64,000 bases of DNA from Glandiceps talaboti. Its lineage: Eukaryota > Hemichordata > Enteropneusta > Spengelidae. Where the stretch lies: the NCBI RefSeq assembly GCF_964340395.1, contig NC_135566.1, positions 4,391,001 to 4,455,000 on the forward strand, in the 5' to 3' direction. Below are positions 1 to 12,100 of this stretch, piece after piece. Each line of letters starts with the position of its first letter. Position 1 is the stretch's first letter. A program made the position numbers and the translations under genes. The notes below the pieces were generated by a model, which searched no databases, was not told the origin of the DNA, and saw only the letters and a program-made list of their open reading frames with translations.

Positions 1-760
1 CAGCCAATTTACCTTAAAATCGAGGTTATTCAAAGCTCACCAAACATTATCACGTGAAAGTTTGTTCTCGGTCCTTTTGAAATAACAAAATATTCTTTTT
101 TCACCATCTTGTTTCCAAGGAAACCAACACTCTCTTTTTACACGTGGAGCTGTAGTTCGATTGCCATTTTGGATTCTAAAATGAGTTTATTTGACATGGT
201 ATTGTTAACCACTCCTTCAAACATTTGCACGATGACCTCCGATTATGCAGAGAATGGGTAGGAGTTGTCTTGAACATATTAACAACAAAAGTTTTAAACT
301 TTACGTTTCCAAAAATCTCACTAAGATGACAAAACTGGGATTCAAAGAACATGAAGGAAGGTGAATGACTGAATAGACACCGTTACCATATTCGAACGGT
401 CTCATAGTCAGCTGGTACGCAAGTTTTTAGGCCTCTACGTTAATACAGTACATTCGTAAGCAAGGTAAAAACGACTAGATAAATCAACAAAATAAGGTAT
501 GTTATTAGTGTGTCTAAAAGATAAACGTACGAGAAACAAGGGTTCATAATTTGATGTTTTCTTGTAGAAAATGTAAACTTATTATTTGATATGATTGTAG
601 TTATTAGTTATAAGTATGGCAAAAGAAGCAGTTATTGTGACAAGCCTTCTAACGTATACCACTACCAAAGATGAAAACTAGAAAGAAAGCGTACGCCAAT
701 CACCCCCCTCCCTCCCTGCCTGCCTCCATCCAACCATCCATCCATATCCATCTACCCAGA

Positions 761-1000
761 CAACCAACCAACCAACCAACCAACCAACCAACCAACCAAC
801 CAACTACACACCCACACACCCACCCACTAACCAGTCAGCAATCAAGCAAACCAGCCAACAAGTCAGGCAACCAACAAACCAACCAACAAACCAACCAACC
901 AACCAACCAACCAACCAACCAACCAACCAACCAACCAACCAACCAACCAACCAACCAACCAACCAAGCAACCAACCAACCAACCAAGCAACCAACCCTAA
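761..1000. repeat. CCAA tetranucleotide microsatellite, two blocks
   Basis: 761-804 and about 868-1000, separated by a diverged CACCCA/CAGC stretch. Open on both strands (Pro-Thr-Asn-Gln and Gly-Trp-Leu-Val peptides), which explains the two frames over it. Confidence 0.97.
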
Positions 1001-2087
1001 CATCCAACCAAACAAAACCCATGCGCTTCTCATCTAAGACTAAGATGGACTGAGATTGAACAAAGGATGACATTTGACTTACACATTGCACTACATAAAT
1101 GAATGAATTAAAAATGCAAGCAAATTATTATTACCGACGTACTCCAATGAGTATATATTTAATGGAAGTTGACAGATTGATTTGGCAATTTGATTCATTG
1201 CAATAGCCTTTGACTTATTCCCAACTTGACACTTTTCTGACGACTATATTTTTCCTGAAACAAAATGTAAAAGTATGTTGTTCTATAGCTCAAAGTTACG
1301 GATTTCGAATATAAACAAAGACATCGCTATATGACGTACATTGGTAATAAAATATTAGCGTTTCTGTAATACAAGACCACGATTCGATTACAGATTGAGT
1401 TACTACAACCGCTTGATTTCTGGAGAAACAAAAGGAATAGCCGGAAGAAATGTGAGTCTCGGAAATGCCGTATTTCCAGTAAATATAACTGTGACCTTTC
1501 GAAAAAAAAGTATTGGATGTCCCCTTCATCTAATATGTAAAAAGGGGATAGAAGACGCTTGTATACTCAAAAGACATCGTTGTAAAATCACAGGTCTCTT
1601 TGCGATAACAGTACACATGTATACGTTCATGTGTTGCGCCGATGGAAAAGTATGCTCTGAAAATGGTCAAGCGATCGAGCAAGTCAGATAAGAAAGTAAA
1701 TGCTTTAATTTTGCCTTTCCTTTAAAAATTTTGGTCCTGATCGATCCCCACTCTCTTAAACTGAAGGGTTGTTATCCTTCAATTACCGCACCTCAACAAT
1801 ACCCAATGTAAGATTCTCGCAAGTCAGGGCAATTTTTTTTCCGATGACACAACGAAAAATAACGTTGCCGTAAACAGGTCTGTGTGGGTTTACGACGATG
1901 ATCCTGTCAACAAGGCAAAGCTGACGTAATTAAGGACGAAAGAAATGTTGCAAAGATTAACTCTGCTCACATAAAGTTCTACCTATATTATTTTGTTTAG
2001 CATTATGGGATATAAAGTATCCAGGTACGACTTGTAACTGTAATTAGTCTCCCTGAAATTTTCTGAATCACTCTTGTATAAAACGGG

Positions 2088-2088
<1 letters not shown>

Positions 2089-2120
<32 letters not shown>
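2089..2120. repeat. TA dinucleotide run
   Basis: About 16 TA units. Confidence 0.95.
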
Positions 2121-2124
<4 letters not shown>

Positions 2125-5108
2125 GCTAGAAGGGTGCTAGTGCGGATTTATGTCATTCTGTGGATGGTTGTATCTATAATTCGACCAGATTATTTTAATC
2201 TGGCCTAATATTTTTCGTCATACCGTTTATATACTCTTGTTGCACGCGAAAGGTATATATTTGCATAAATAAAATTTCCCCGCCTTAAATGGTTCATTTC
2301 ACAAATATGATCGAAAACACCGAGGAATCACGTATTTCCACTTTTACCCTTTGGCGGCGCCCTCTTCGAATTCGCTGTCTACGTACATATTAATAGGTTT
2401 ATCACGATGACGCATATCGAAGACAATTCTCCTCAGCATGGAGTTGCATCCATCGGTTACTTACGTAGTTACTCCTAGGCTTACACAGAAAAAAAAGTTC
2501 GAAAAATGTAAAAGAAGATTTGATATTTTTAGAAGGCTTTATTAGTACTACCTTGAAGATATGCATAAGCGTGCCAGACATTGTCATGGTTACCACAGGT
2601 GGATTTATTAAAGCAATCTGGCATTCACACCTACCGAGCAGACAGTGTTGCAAACGATTATATCAACTTCTGGGGCAAACAAAATTTCGAGACACGCGAT
2701 TAACCGCTGAAAACAACATTTATTAATACGACTTTCCTTTGTTTGGGGCGACATGTTTGTCGTACTAAAGTCAATTCATAATATAATGCAAGCGTTAACT
2801 CTGAGACTAACGTTTGATTGAACGTGTCTCGTACTACCAAACACACCAACAACCACACATTCTAATAATAAGTTCTAACAAACAGAGAAACATAGTGCAT
2901 GTAGTAACATAAACAGATACATTTTTATTTCTCCTTACAATAAATTTGAACTTATGAACGTACATTGAATAAGTCAAAACATGCATGTCAGCAGGGACTT
3001 CAAATACATTGGCAGTCTGGGCAGCATAAAACGGAGCAAAACAAACACTAAAATTCAAACATGGATAAGAATGTTCATTTATAGAATTGATTTTACTCAA
3101 AACAATATACATAACTCTTTCACCTTTAAAGAAAAATATGGGTAAAGCCTTGAGTTTGACTACTTGTCATCGAAGGGCACGGTCAGACAGTCACATATCC
3201 ACGACTGGCTTAATGTATGCGTGAATGTACATTTCGATAAGTGTGCATTTATCAACTTACGACTCCACACTTCAAATTCGTTTTGTGAATATCTAGATGT
3301 TTGGGCAGCATATACTAATGCATTTCAATAAAACCAATCGATTTATTGTGTACCAACGGCAATGGAATGTCCCACGCTACATTGTGTTCTGAGTATCGTG
3401 TACTTCCTAGTTCAACAACTCATTCAACACGAAATAGAATTCATAGGAAAGTCTTTACAAAGACAGTGACACTATGAAGACGTCTTATTTTCAATAAACG
3501 TCGTCATTTTAGCAACAATCACAGAAATGATCCTATAAGACTTGGGCTCTTTACGAATGGGTGATTGCTACATCGTGTATGGATGGCAAACATGACTTTT
3601 TAAAAAATATAATGTATAGAGAACAATTGAAAAAAAACACCACATCAGATTGTCATGTCTTACAAAATTGCACAAAAAAGCGGATTAAAAAGTCCATAAA
3701 ACAAATCATCATTGTATACAACAACTTCTCTGTCTTTGAATCATAACAAGTACCCTTTTGGGAATATCCAACTTACTTCCAATATTGATACTGGATGTAA
3801 AATTTAACACTGAAATCAACATACATGGATAATTTAATAAAATAAAGATACTATTCTGTAGAATACATCTCAGGAATTGAACTATTCTCTTCATATCTCT
3901 AATATGGTTATTTCTCAAACAATAACATCCTAGGAAAACTTCCTATGGTCTTCTAAAAGTACTTAACCTTCCAAACTTTCCATTATGCAATGCATAAAAA
4001 CAATAAATTACCGAAGTTCATAAAATCATATGTCGACAAAGTTCTAGAAAGCAGCGCGCGTAAAAACTATGGCGAACGTTTACTGAAATGAACCTGTCTT
4101 CCTGTAATGTTTTTTAGCAACTACTTCAAAATCGGCGACAATTTGAGCCCGATTTTCCGTCAGTATATAAAACTCTTTCAAGTTAGAACGATAAATTGAA
4201 AACAAACAAACATATCTGAGGGAAGATGTCCCTTTTGAAATCAATCCGTTATCATTACGTAGTAATCAACGAAATCGCTATACGTTTAATGTCTATGAAA
4301 TACTGGGCCAGTCCTTAACACATACGCCCAATGCATGCTTATGCACATCATTGATGAACGCCTTTTGGCATACAGAATCATTCCTTTTTAGTGGCAAGAA
4401 AATGCAAAACTGGAGAGCTTTTTTTTCTGTTAAAACAGACTAGATTTGTCAACCAAACCATTACAATAAGTACAAAGTTTGCCTTGCTGTTATCATCAAT
4501 AGAATTAATGTGTTTATTATACATTTTTAATGTTATGCCTTTTATAAATACTCAAATGTAAATTTCAGACAAGGAAAAATACAGAAACAGAAACAATGAA
4601 CAACACAGGGATAAACTTTTTGAAGTGATTGAAATTCAGTTATCACTTTATATAAATATCTGCACCACTCAAGTACACAGTAAAATTTTTTTTCTTCAAA
4701 TTCTCAGATAGAAGGACCGTTGAACGGCCGAGGGTTCATTTGGACTAGTGACGTAGGTAAGCTAAATTGAAATCACAGAGTGTCCCTCTATACTTCCTTT
4801 GGCAACGTTCCCTTTGTACTGGTTGTCGTAAACTTAAAGTGACACAAGCTGAGTGTATAATTCTTTTCATTGGTATGGAAATGCTTATACAGAAAGCATC
4901 GGTACATGCCTTAGATGGCAATAAAATCGTCTTCTGGTGCTGTCATAGTTTTAGTTATTGGTACAGTTGATGACAATATAGTAACTTGACATTTTAGTAT
5001 ACGCATACTAAACTACGTCACCAAATTGACATTTTTAGCCTTAACACAAGGTTTGAGATTTACTAATCGCAAGTGATGGTGATGTATGCCTTACGTGTAG
5101 CTTTTAAT

Positions 5109-5163
5109 ACAAACAAACAAACAAACAAACAAACAAATAAGCAAATAAACAAACAAACAAAAA
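5109..5163. repeat. AAAC tetranucleotide array
   Basis: About 13 units with two AAAT/AAGC variants, 240 bases beyond the T-box stop codon. Confidence 0.95.
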
Positions 5164-5359
5164 CGTGTAAACTCAGCTTATACCAAATTACGGTATACAA
5201 ATCGGATGAACGAAGCCACTTGTGACACAATTTAACATAACTTTAAGTACATATATATTATCAACAATGTGTACTCCATATCTCCATAGCGGTCTGAGTT
5301 CGTAGTAACAGTTTGCAATACTTCTATAATAGTAACCACTTTTGAAGAAAGTCCATCTT

Positions 5360-5365
5360 TTTAAT
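5360..5365 (-). promoter_or_regulatory. possible polyadenylation signal (ATTAAA) of the T-box gene
   Basis: ATTAAA on the minus strand about 37 bases after the stop codon. A second ATTAAA lies at 5103-5108. No canonical AATAAA was noticed in the first 300 bases after the stop. A short 3' UTR is possible but the true cleavage site may be farther away. Confidence 0.2.
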
Positions 5366-5401
5366 ATATATATAAGATATATGTCCACCGGCTTCCCATA
5401 T

Positions 5402-6327
5402 TCAGGCAGGAAATTTCATGCTGTGAGTGGGGAAATGACCGGTCATATGAACGTTAACATTCATGCCCATTGTCGGGGTGTTTGTGTACGTTGCTGGCAA
5501 AAACTGACCAGGAATAGAGGAGGCGACTGACAGCGCATTACATGTCGGGATGTTTGACTGTTGGACGTGAGACGGTTGTGCGTGGACGTGAGACAACGCC
5601 GTTGCTGGGTGATGGTGGGGATGATGTGGATGAGGATGTGGGTCACTACTGCTGTACATGGGGACAGGAAACACACCGCCACCACTTTTGCTGTTGCATG
5701 GCATGTAGCCCTGTGTCATATGAGGTGGTTGGATGGCCATGCACTGTGGTTTGCTGGTCATTGCGTTATCAACTGCGCATGCACTTCGCGAGAGACCTGA
5801 CCCCTGACCCACACTTATACACGCTGCTTGTTGCGATGTTGTCATAGGAGACCCTTCATTCAGAGTGTCACTCGGGCTCAAATACGATGACGTCAACGGG
5901 TCAGGCCGTTGTTGAGGATAATTCTGCGCATGCGTTGTGGATGGTCGTCTGCTACAGGGTGGCATGGTGTTTTCTGGAATGGGGTTTCCAAAATGGCGGT
6001 TTTTATGTAGTGGATGGGTAATAGAGGTGCTTGACTTTGCAATACCATTTGGACTACATGGGTCGTCATCTTCTTTTGGTGTTGGTGATAATTCGTTTGA
6101 TAAATGAGACAGTCTTCCTACATTTTGTTGTGTCTTTTCTTTACCAATTGGACTAGTTGACGGGTTATGATCTCCAGGATCAATTGTCAAAGTGGCATTA
6201 CTTGTGTCTGATGATGTAGATGTGTTCAATGAAGTGTTCAGCTCTTTTTCTTCTTTCTTGCCAGGTGATGTAAGGAAAGATGTAGTGTTCTCTGAAGCTG
6301 TGCTACTATTGACCTTCTTGGTCGGAT
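5402..6327 (-). CDS. Tbx6/16: T-box gene coding exon 7: long low-complexity C-terminus and stop
   Basis: Acceptor CCTCTAG|AT completes Asp298. The exon runs 307 further residues to a TGA at 5404-5402. The region is rich in Ser, Thr, Pro, Asn and Gln, with a Lys/Glu stretch near 320, an acidic KEDDDP near 382-387 and the His-rich run [11 protein letters not shown] at 528-538. It ends in HSMKFPA. Such C-termini are poorly conserved among T-box proteins and usually carry activation or repression activity; no specific motif is recognised. The open frame continues upstream into intron 6 and out of the gene, which is chance. Confidence 0.9.
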
Positions 6328-9144
6328 CTAGAGGAAAACAAAACAAAATGGTGTCAAACTCAAGGAAGAAATAAAACAAGTATAGATATTGATAAATTTT
6401 GTTGTCCATCATACAAAGAATGCTAATCCCAAAACCAGTAGCACACAATAATGTGAACACTCGTGGATCCATGTAGACATACACACGAACATAGACACAC
6501 AGACAAATAGACACGTGACAGACAGGCACATATCGAGATTGCATGTCACACGATGTAATCGAGCATAAAAAATGTAAACAAGCTGGTGAGAAACAAATCA
6601 TTGTCTAGCTCAACCAAAAACTTACTACCATACTTCTTTTCATTATCTGGCATGTCAAGAATTCTTCCAACATTTATACCATTGTCCTAAAAGATCGTCG
6701 CCAAATGCTATACACTGTAATAGCGTATACTTTTCCAGGCATGTCAGTGATTAAAATATAAAATGTAACAATTGTACTCAATTTTTGTCGAACCAGATGA
6801 TAAGAAGTAGCAATATTAATAAAATATTTGTCAAGCTAGTCAATACAATGTCTCAATGTTGGCACGATTTTATCAAGCAAGATGATATAATGTAGCATTG
6901 TTCGTAAGATACCTGTAAAGGCAGTCAACATAATCATCGACGTTGGAGAGAGGCTCCAACGTCTGATACAATGTAGCAATGTTGGTACGATTTATGGCGC
7001 GCCAGACAACCACCTTGTTTCAACTTATAATTAATTGGATTCCATTGGAACAACTGTCATCATTCTCAAAACTACAATCTAGCAAATCATTGTAAAATGT
7101 CTCTTGTCGTGTACAATATGTCGTGTTTTGTACTTTTTGTGAAGAGTAACTCAAACCGATCCATATGTCAATCTGATATCGAATCAATACGACCCTGGGT
7201 CCATCGTTTGAATAATTTATCCTTCAAACTATACACGAGTTCTCGATTTCTTAATATCAGAAGCAACAGTTGAAGTATTAAGTAACAGCGACGGCTGAAA
7301 TATTAGGTTTTCTCCAATGATATCGGTTTTTGTTGTTAGTGGTGATGCCCACATATTATAATGGTAGTTCTATTTCACCAGTTTAAAAATTTCGAAAACG
7401 GAAGATTTCGTACACTTTGTAGTATTTTAAGGTACTTTCAAGTTTACACACCTAAATAACTTAAATAAGGTATATGTGTTCTCGAGTTCTCTCAAGATCA
7501 GAAGGGGTGGTTTAAGTATTAATTTAGTATACATATATATTCTTTAATTTGGGAGTTATAAAACACATGTGCGTGATTTTAGTGTTTTGTGTCGACGAAT
7601 TGAAATCCATGGCCTATAAATTGGCACATACGGTTGCATTATTGACTGAATAATGACAGTATAGTATTGTTATATATGTTCATTCAGACAGTCAAATTCT
7701 AATTGAAACGAAGGATAAGGAATTAGGTGTCTTCACATGGGTGTAATATATAATCCATTTATGAGCCATGCAACAAGAATGTGTCATTTCTTTTAATTGT
7801 TAGGTGAATATTCCCCATTTCAATTTTACTGCCATGGTCGCCAGGGCCTCACTGCACTTCTGTTTTGTCAACGTTGTTGTTTCTGTACAAATTAGTTGTT
7901 GTGCTGTACATTTCATGTGCGGTGCTGTGTTATGTTTTATCGAGTTGCATTGTGTCCGGTTATGTTGTTGTGTTGTGTTGTGTTGTGTTGTGTTGTGTTG
8001 TGTTGTGTTGTGTTGTGTTGTGTTGTGTTGTGTTGTGTTGTGTTGTGTTGTGTTGTGTTGTGTTGTGTTGTGTTGTGTTGATCGTAAAATTTAGACCCAT
8101 TTCACAAATTTCAAACTGGAGAATTGCATAATCTGTTGAATACTAAGCACAAGTATTCTATCTGTGTGGTTGACCAGTGAGAAAAGTATATATAAGATCT
8201 GTAAATCAATTAAACGTTTTGAACATATTAGATCAAGCACTACTTGAAGCAAAATCTTAAATCTCCACTTTTTCTGAGAATGATATATCTACTATGATCA
8301 TGCATGTAAAAATCTTACATCAAATTTATAGACTCCTTTTTTCAGGTGGGAAAACAGTGCTAAAACTAAATGACTTTTTTTTGATGGCGTTTGGTCCAAA
8401 TTCACTCTATAAATACCTTGAGGTCTGAGAAAAGAGAAATAGCTTGGAATGAATGAAGTGGCCGACTGTCACGGATTTTTATATTTACAGTTGGAAATAA
8501 GCCTATTAGATTTCTAGATCTGAAGGAGGCTATTTTCTTTACAGTCAAACGCCGAGATACTGAGTGAAACTTTATAATCACGGGCATCTTTTAATTCATA
8601 CACTTTAAATATTTCATTAAGTTATCCTTAGAGCATGTGTAATTCTATATATTGTACACATCGATGGCAGGTTTCAGGGTTTTATTTGAAAATGTGATCC
8701 ATTTCAGGAATACGGTTGTAGGGGATGTAAATATTGTCGTTATTCTAAGAGTAAGAGATACAATTGATTTCTCGACTAAAAGATTTTAAAAACCCAGGAA
8801 AAATTGATTGATTTATAACCTATTTCACTCTCTAGTCTGTCATTTCGACGTCACGTTCATGACGTGTTTAGTTAGAAGACAATTCGGGCGTTACCATGGA
8901 TACTAATATATCCGTAATCAATCGACGGAAAAGGAGTAAAGAAAAAGTAATTGATACAACAATTCGGAAGTTATAGTTCTGTGGTGTTTTATATGCATAA
9001 TGCACCAGAAATACAGTGTACTTAATTGTAATCAACTGCTTTACGGAGAAACATGGGATCATCAGACGAGTTATGCAGTGGTGACAAATATACCAACTAT
9101 ATAAGACGTATAAAATAATAAATAATAATAATAATAATAATAAT

Positions 9145-9187
<43 letters not shown>

Positions 9188-12100
9188 GCAACGACGACGA
9201 CGACAACAACAACAAATAATGTCAAGAACAGTCAAGGTGAACTTACAATCTCGAATTATCGACAGACCTTGAGTGCACAATATCAAATCTTCAATTGATT
9301 ATTTGCCAACAGAAATAGCTATCATGTAATATTTTATTATCCTGTGCTATCAATGCGATAAAATGCGATATTATGTAAATAAATTTGTCAAAATGCGATC
9401 GGAACGATGTTATGTTAACATGCGAATGATGGCAATTTTTTAAAAAAAAATTGAACACAGACAATGCTTCATGTTTGCTTCGCCATATTTTATGATACGC
9501 TGATATGTACCTTATTTTAACTAATGTTATACAATGCACAAGCCAGGTTCAACAAAAAAATATGGATTTATACTCTGGTGGGTCTACGTCACAACAACAC
9601 GCGTCTACGTCATTAGTTCTGCTGTGTTCGAAATATGAGTCAAAACACTCAAAATTGCCACTACTTTCCCACATTTTGTATATTACTGGCGATGATGTAA
9701 TTATATTATTCCCAATATTTTTCTTCATTCAGCCGGAAAATACTTGTGTCCTAAGGGGCCTTGTCACTACGAGTCAAGTGACTCATAGTAACAAGGGCCC
9801 CTTAGTCATGAGTGTTTTCCTTGTTTGAACAAAGGAAAATATTGGGGAATTATATCTAATCATTAATCGATGCTGTATGTGTTGAAAAGTTTAGAAAGTT
9901 GTTCGAAAAGTCGTTTCAGTTGATCATCTCCAGTCACCAAATTGCGCCTTGCGTGTATGGATTTTATGCAGCAAGTTTTCTACACCCAACACCCTAGAGT
10001 CTCATAACGCATGAATTTATAGAACAGAGAGAAAAAACGACAATAGCCCGATATGATCTAAAACGATAAAAACTATAAAAACAGTGACATATTGTATGTG
10101 AATAAAGCAGTGGGCAATGAATGTAATAAATGACAAAAAAGTGAATTAACAGAAAACAACCTGTCTAAAACTCAGCCTCTTCATGTAATATTTATATTGA
10201 GTTCATTTATGTTCATTTCACCGTCTGTGTAATGACTTTGTCCGTACATATATGTCGCTGAGTGAACGAATGAGTGTCTCTCCCTGTAGACTTATCGATA
10301 TCAACGTCCATTCGACAAACTGCATTACGGATTTCTATTAAATTACATCTGATGAAATGATCCATCTTAACGCCATGACCCTTGACCTTTGTTGAAGTCA
10401 GATTTTGAGCGGTTTGATTTTTTTTAACTTCTTTTATTTTTTAAACTTCAACAAATTTTGTATATATGGATTTGGATCCGCATAGGTATAATTCATCGTG
10501 TTCTCAGTTCAGGGGTTTACTGTTGACGGAAAAATAGTACACGAAGGATTATTGTCTGTTGTGGCTCATGCTTATTTATTAATACTGTGCTTCCGAAGTT
10601 TATTAAGCGGGGCATAGTAGACATCCCTGTTGTACACCGCTAAACTGCTTTGGGTAACTCATCATCAATTCAAAGTTCACAATGGAAACATAAATTTAAA
10701 CGGTATACGCTTCTGTTTTTCGTTAATTATTTTCTCTTGTAGAAGAACCACGAATATTTAGGAAATTGTCAAAACTGAGTCTTCTAATGTAGTAATGAGT
10801 GTATAAAAGGTCGCACTGACGAGAAAACCACAAAGTACGTATCGATGCACGGAAGTAAATAGAATACAGATTCATTTTCAATGCCGAAGTGACGTCATCG
10901 TGGACGATATACACTTGGAAGAAACTATGTCATCAGACACATGAACTTGGCATCATGAAAGGAGATTGGAAATTGATGATGAGAAATACTGTATCTAGAC
11001 ACGGAGATGCAATTAATATATTGTAAAAGCGGATATTGATTTTGGCATAATCCGACGCTCCTCGTTGAAAGAAAGAAAATACACATAATATTCATTGTCT
11101 TCAAGGAGAATACGATAGGATATTATTAGTAATATTATGGGAGGAAGTTACTAACGGGATTTGCCAAATTGTTTTGAGCAGTTTTCAGTCATTGAACGAT
11201 TCTTGAATGGACGTTATTGTCTTGTCTTGTTGGTTGTCCCAGTCCGGTGTGAATCATCCAACGACATGTGACTGATACTATCGCTGTTGTTACGCTTCTC
11301 ATCGGACTAAATATATCGTATCTCTTGTCCTAAACTGTACACACCAAACAGGAATGGTGTAATACCCCGCATCTCTATATTCTCCGTATTTTAGTACACT
11401 GAATTCGAAGTTATCCATCCGCCCGCAGATGTATCGTTGCAATTGCTTCTTCATCATTCTATAGGTTTATAGTTATTGTCATTGCATATTTGAAACCTGT
11501 CTATGGATTTTTATTTCTCTCTCTTTTTGAACGAAAAATGCGCCCACCTTTACAGTTGTCACATTTTTGGACAAGCCCATCATATGGCATTTGTAGCTGT
11601 CGAGAAAAGTTTTAGTTTCAAATTCGGTAAGCCGGTGTTGTCAATTTACCATCGTGAATGAGAAATTATTCTAAATCCTAATGCAGTGACGCAAGCGTTT
11701 TATTACCACCAAAATGCTCTTTGACAATAACAACTTGATAATTATTTTAATAATAATGATTTATATTACAACTGAATTGGTCACCGTGCTTCTGTTAAAG
11801 CAATGTTTTTTTTATTCAGGAATTCAGTGAATGCCATCAAGTTGTACACAAATACTATATCTTACAAATTCAATCACAAGTAAACAATTATTACAGTTAA
11901 ACAAGGTAAGGCTGACCAAGATTTATACCTTGTATAGAAAATTTTCTTTAAATTTGTAGATACGTTCAAAGTTAAAGTGACACAGTCTGTAACTTGGGTC
12001 TGTACAATACAGTGACAGAAAAACTTACTTAGAAACAAACCTGGGTCGACACAGTATAACAGACGTGTAGAATTACATAGATTGGTTTTGGAATTGGGAG

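Larger units (their letters stand above)
1..5401. other. 3' flank of the T-box gene, no gene recognised
   Basis: Contains CCAA-type repeats (761-1000), a TA run (2089-2120) and an AAAC array (5109-5163). Open frames are under 110 codons, the longer ones being the repeat itself. The 98-codon plus-strand frame at 1395-1691 is not recognised and is overlapped by an equally open minus frame, so I do not call it. Confidence 0.6.

Noticed and set aside
671-1091. Pro/Thr/Asn/Gln frame and its Gly/Trp/Leu/Val antisense
   Set aside because: CCAA microsatellite; no start context or conserved sequence.
1395-1691. 98-codon plus-strand frame with several Cys
   Set aside because: No family resemblance or splice context, with an equally open antisense frame.
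5461-5847. Antisense and out-of-frame ORFs over the last T-box exon
   Set aside because: Shadows of the real C-terminal exon; the His codons (CAC/CAT) make the other frames open.
6328-6601. N-terminal extension of the last-exon frame (Met at 6601)
   Set aside because: Lies upstream of the acceptor at 6328 and is intronic; the phase with exon 6 supports the splice.
7804-8131. Three overlapping Cys-Val-Leu frames
   Set aside because: All come from the TGTTG pentanucleotide array.
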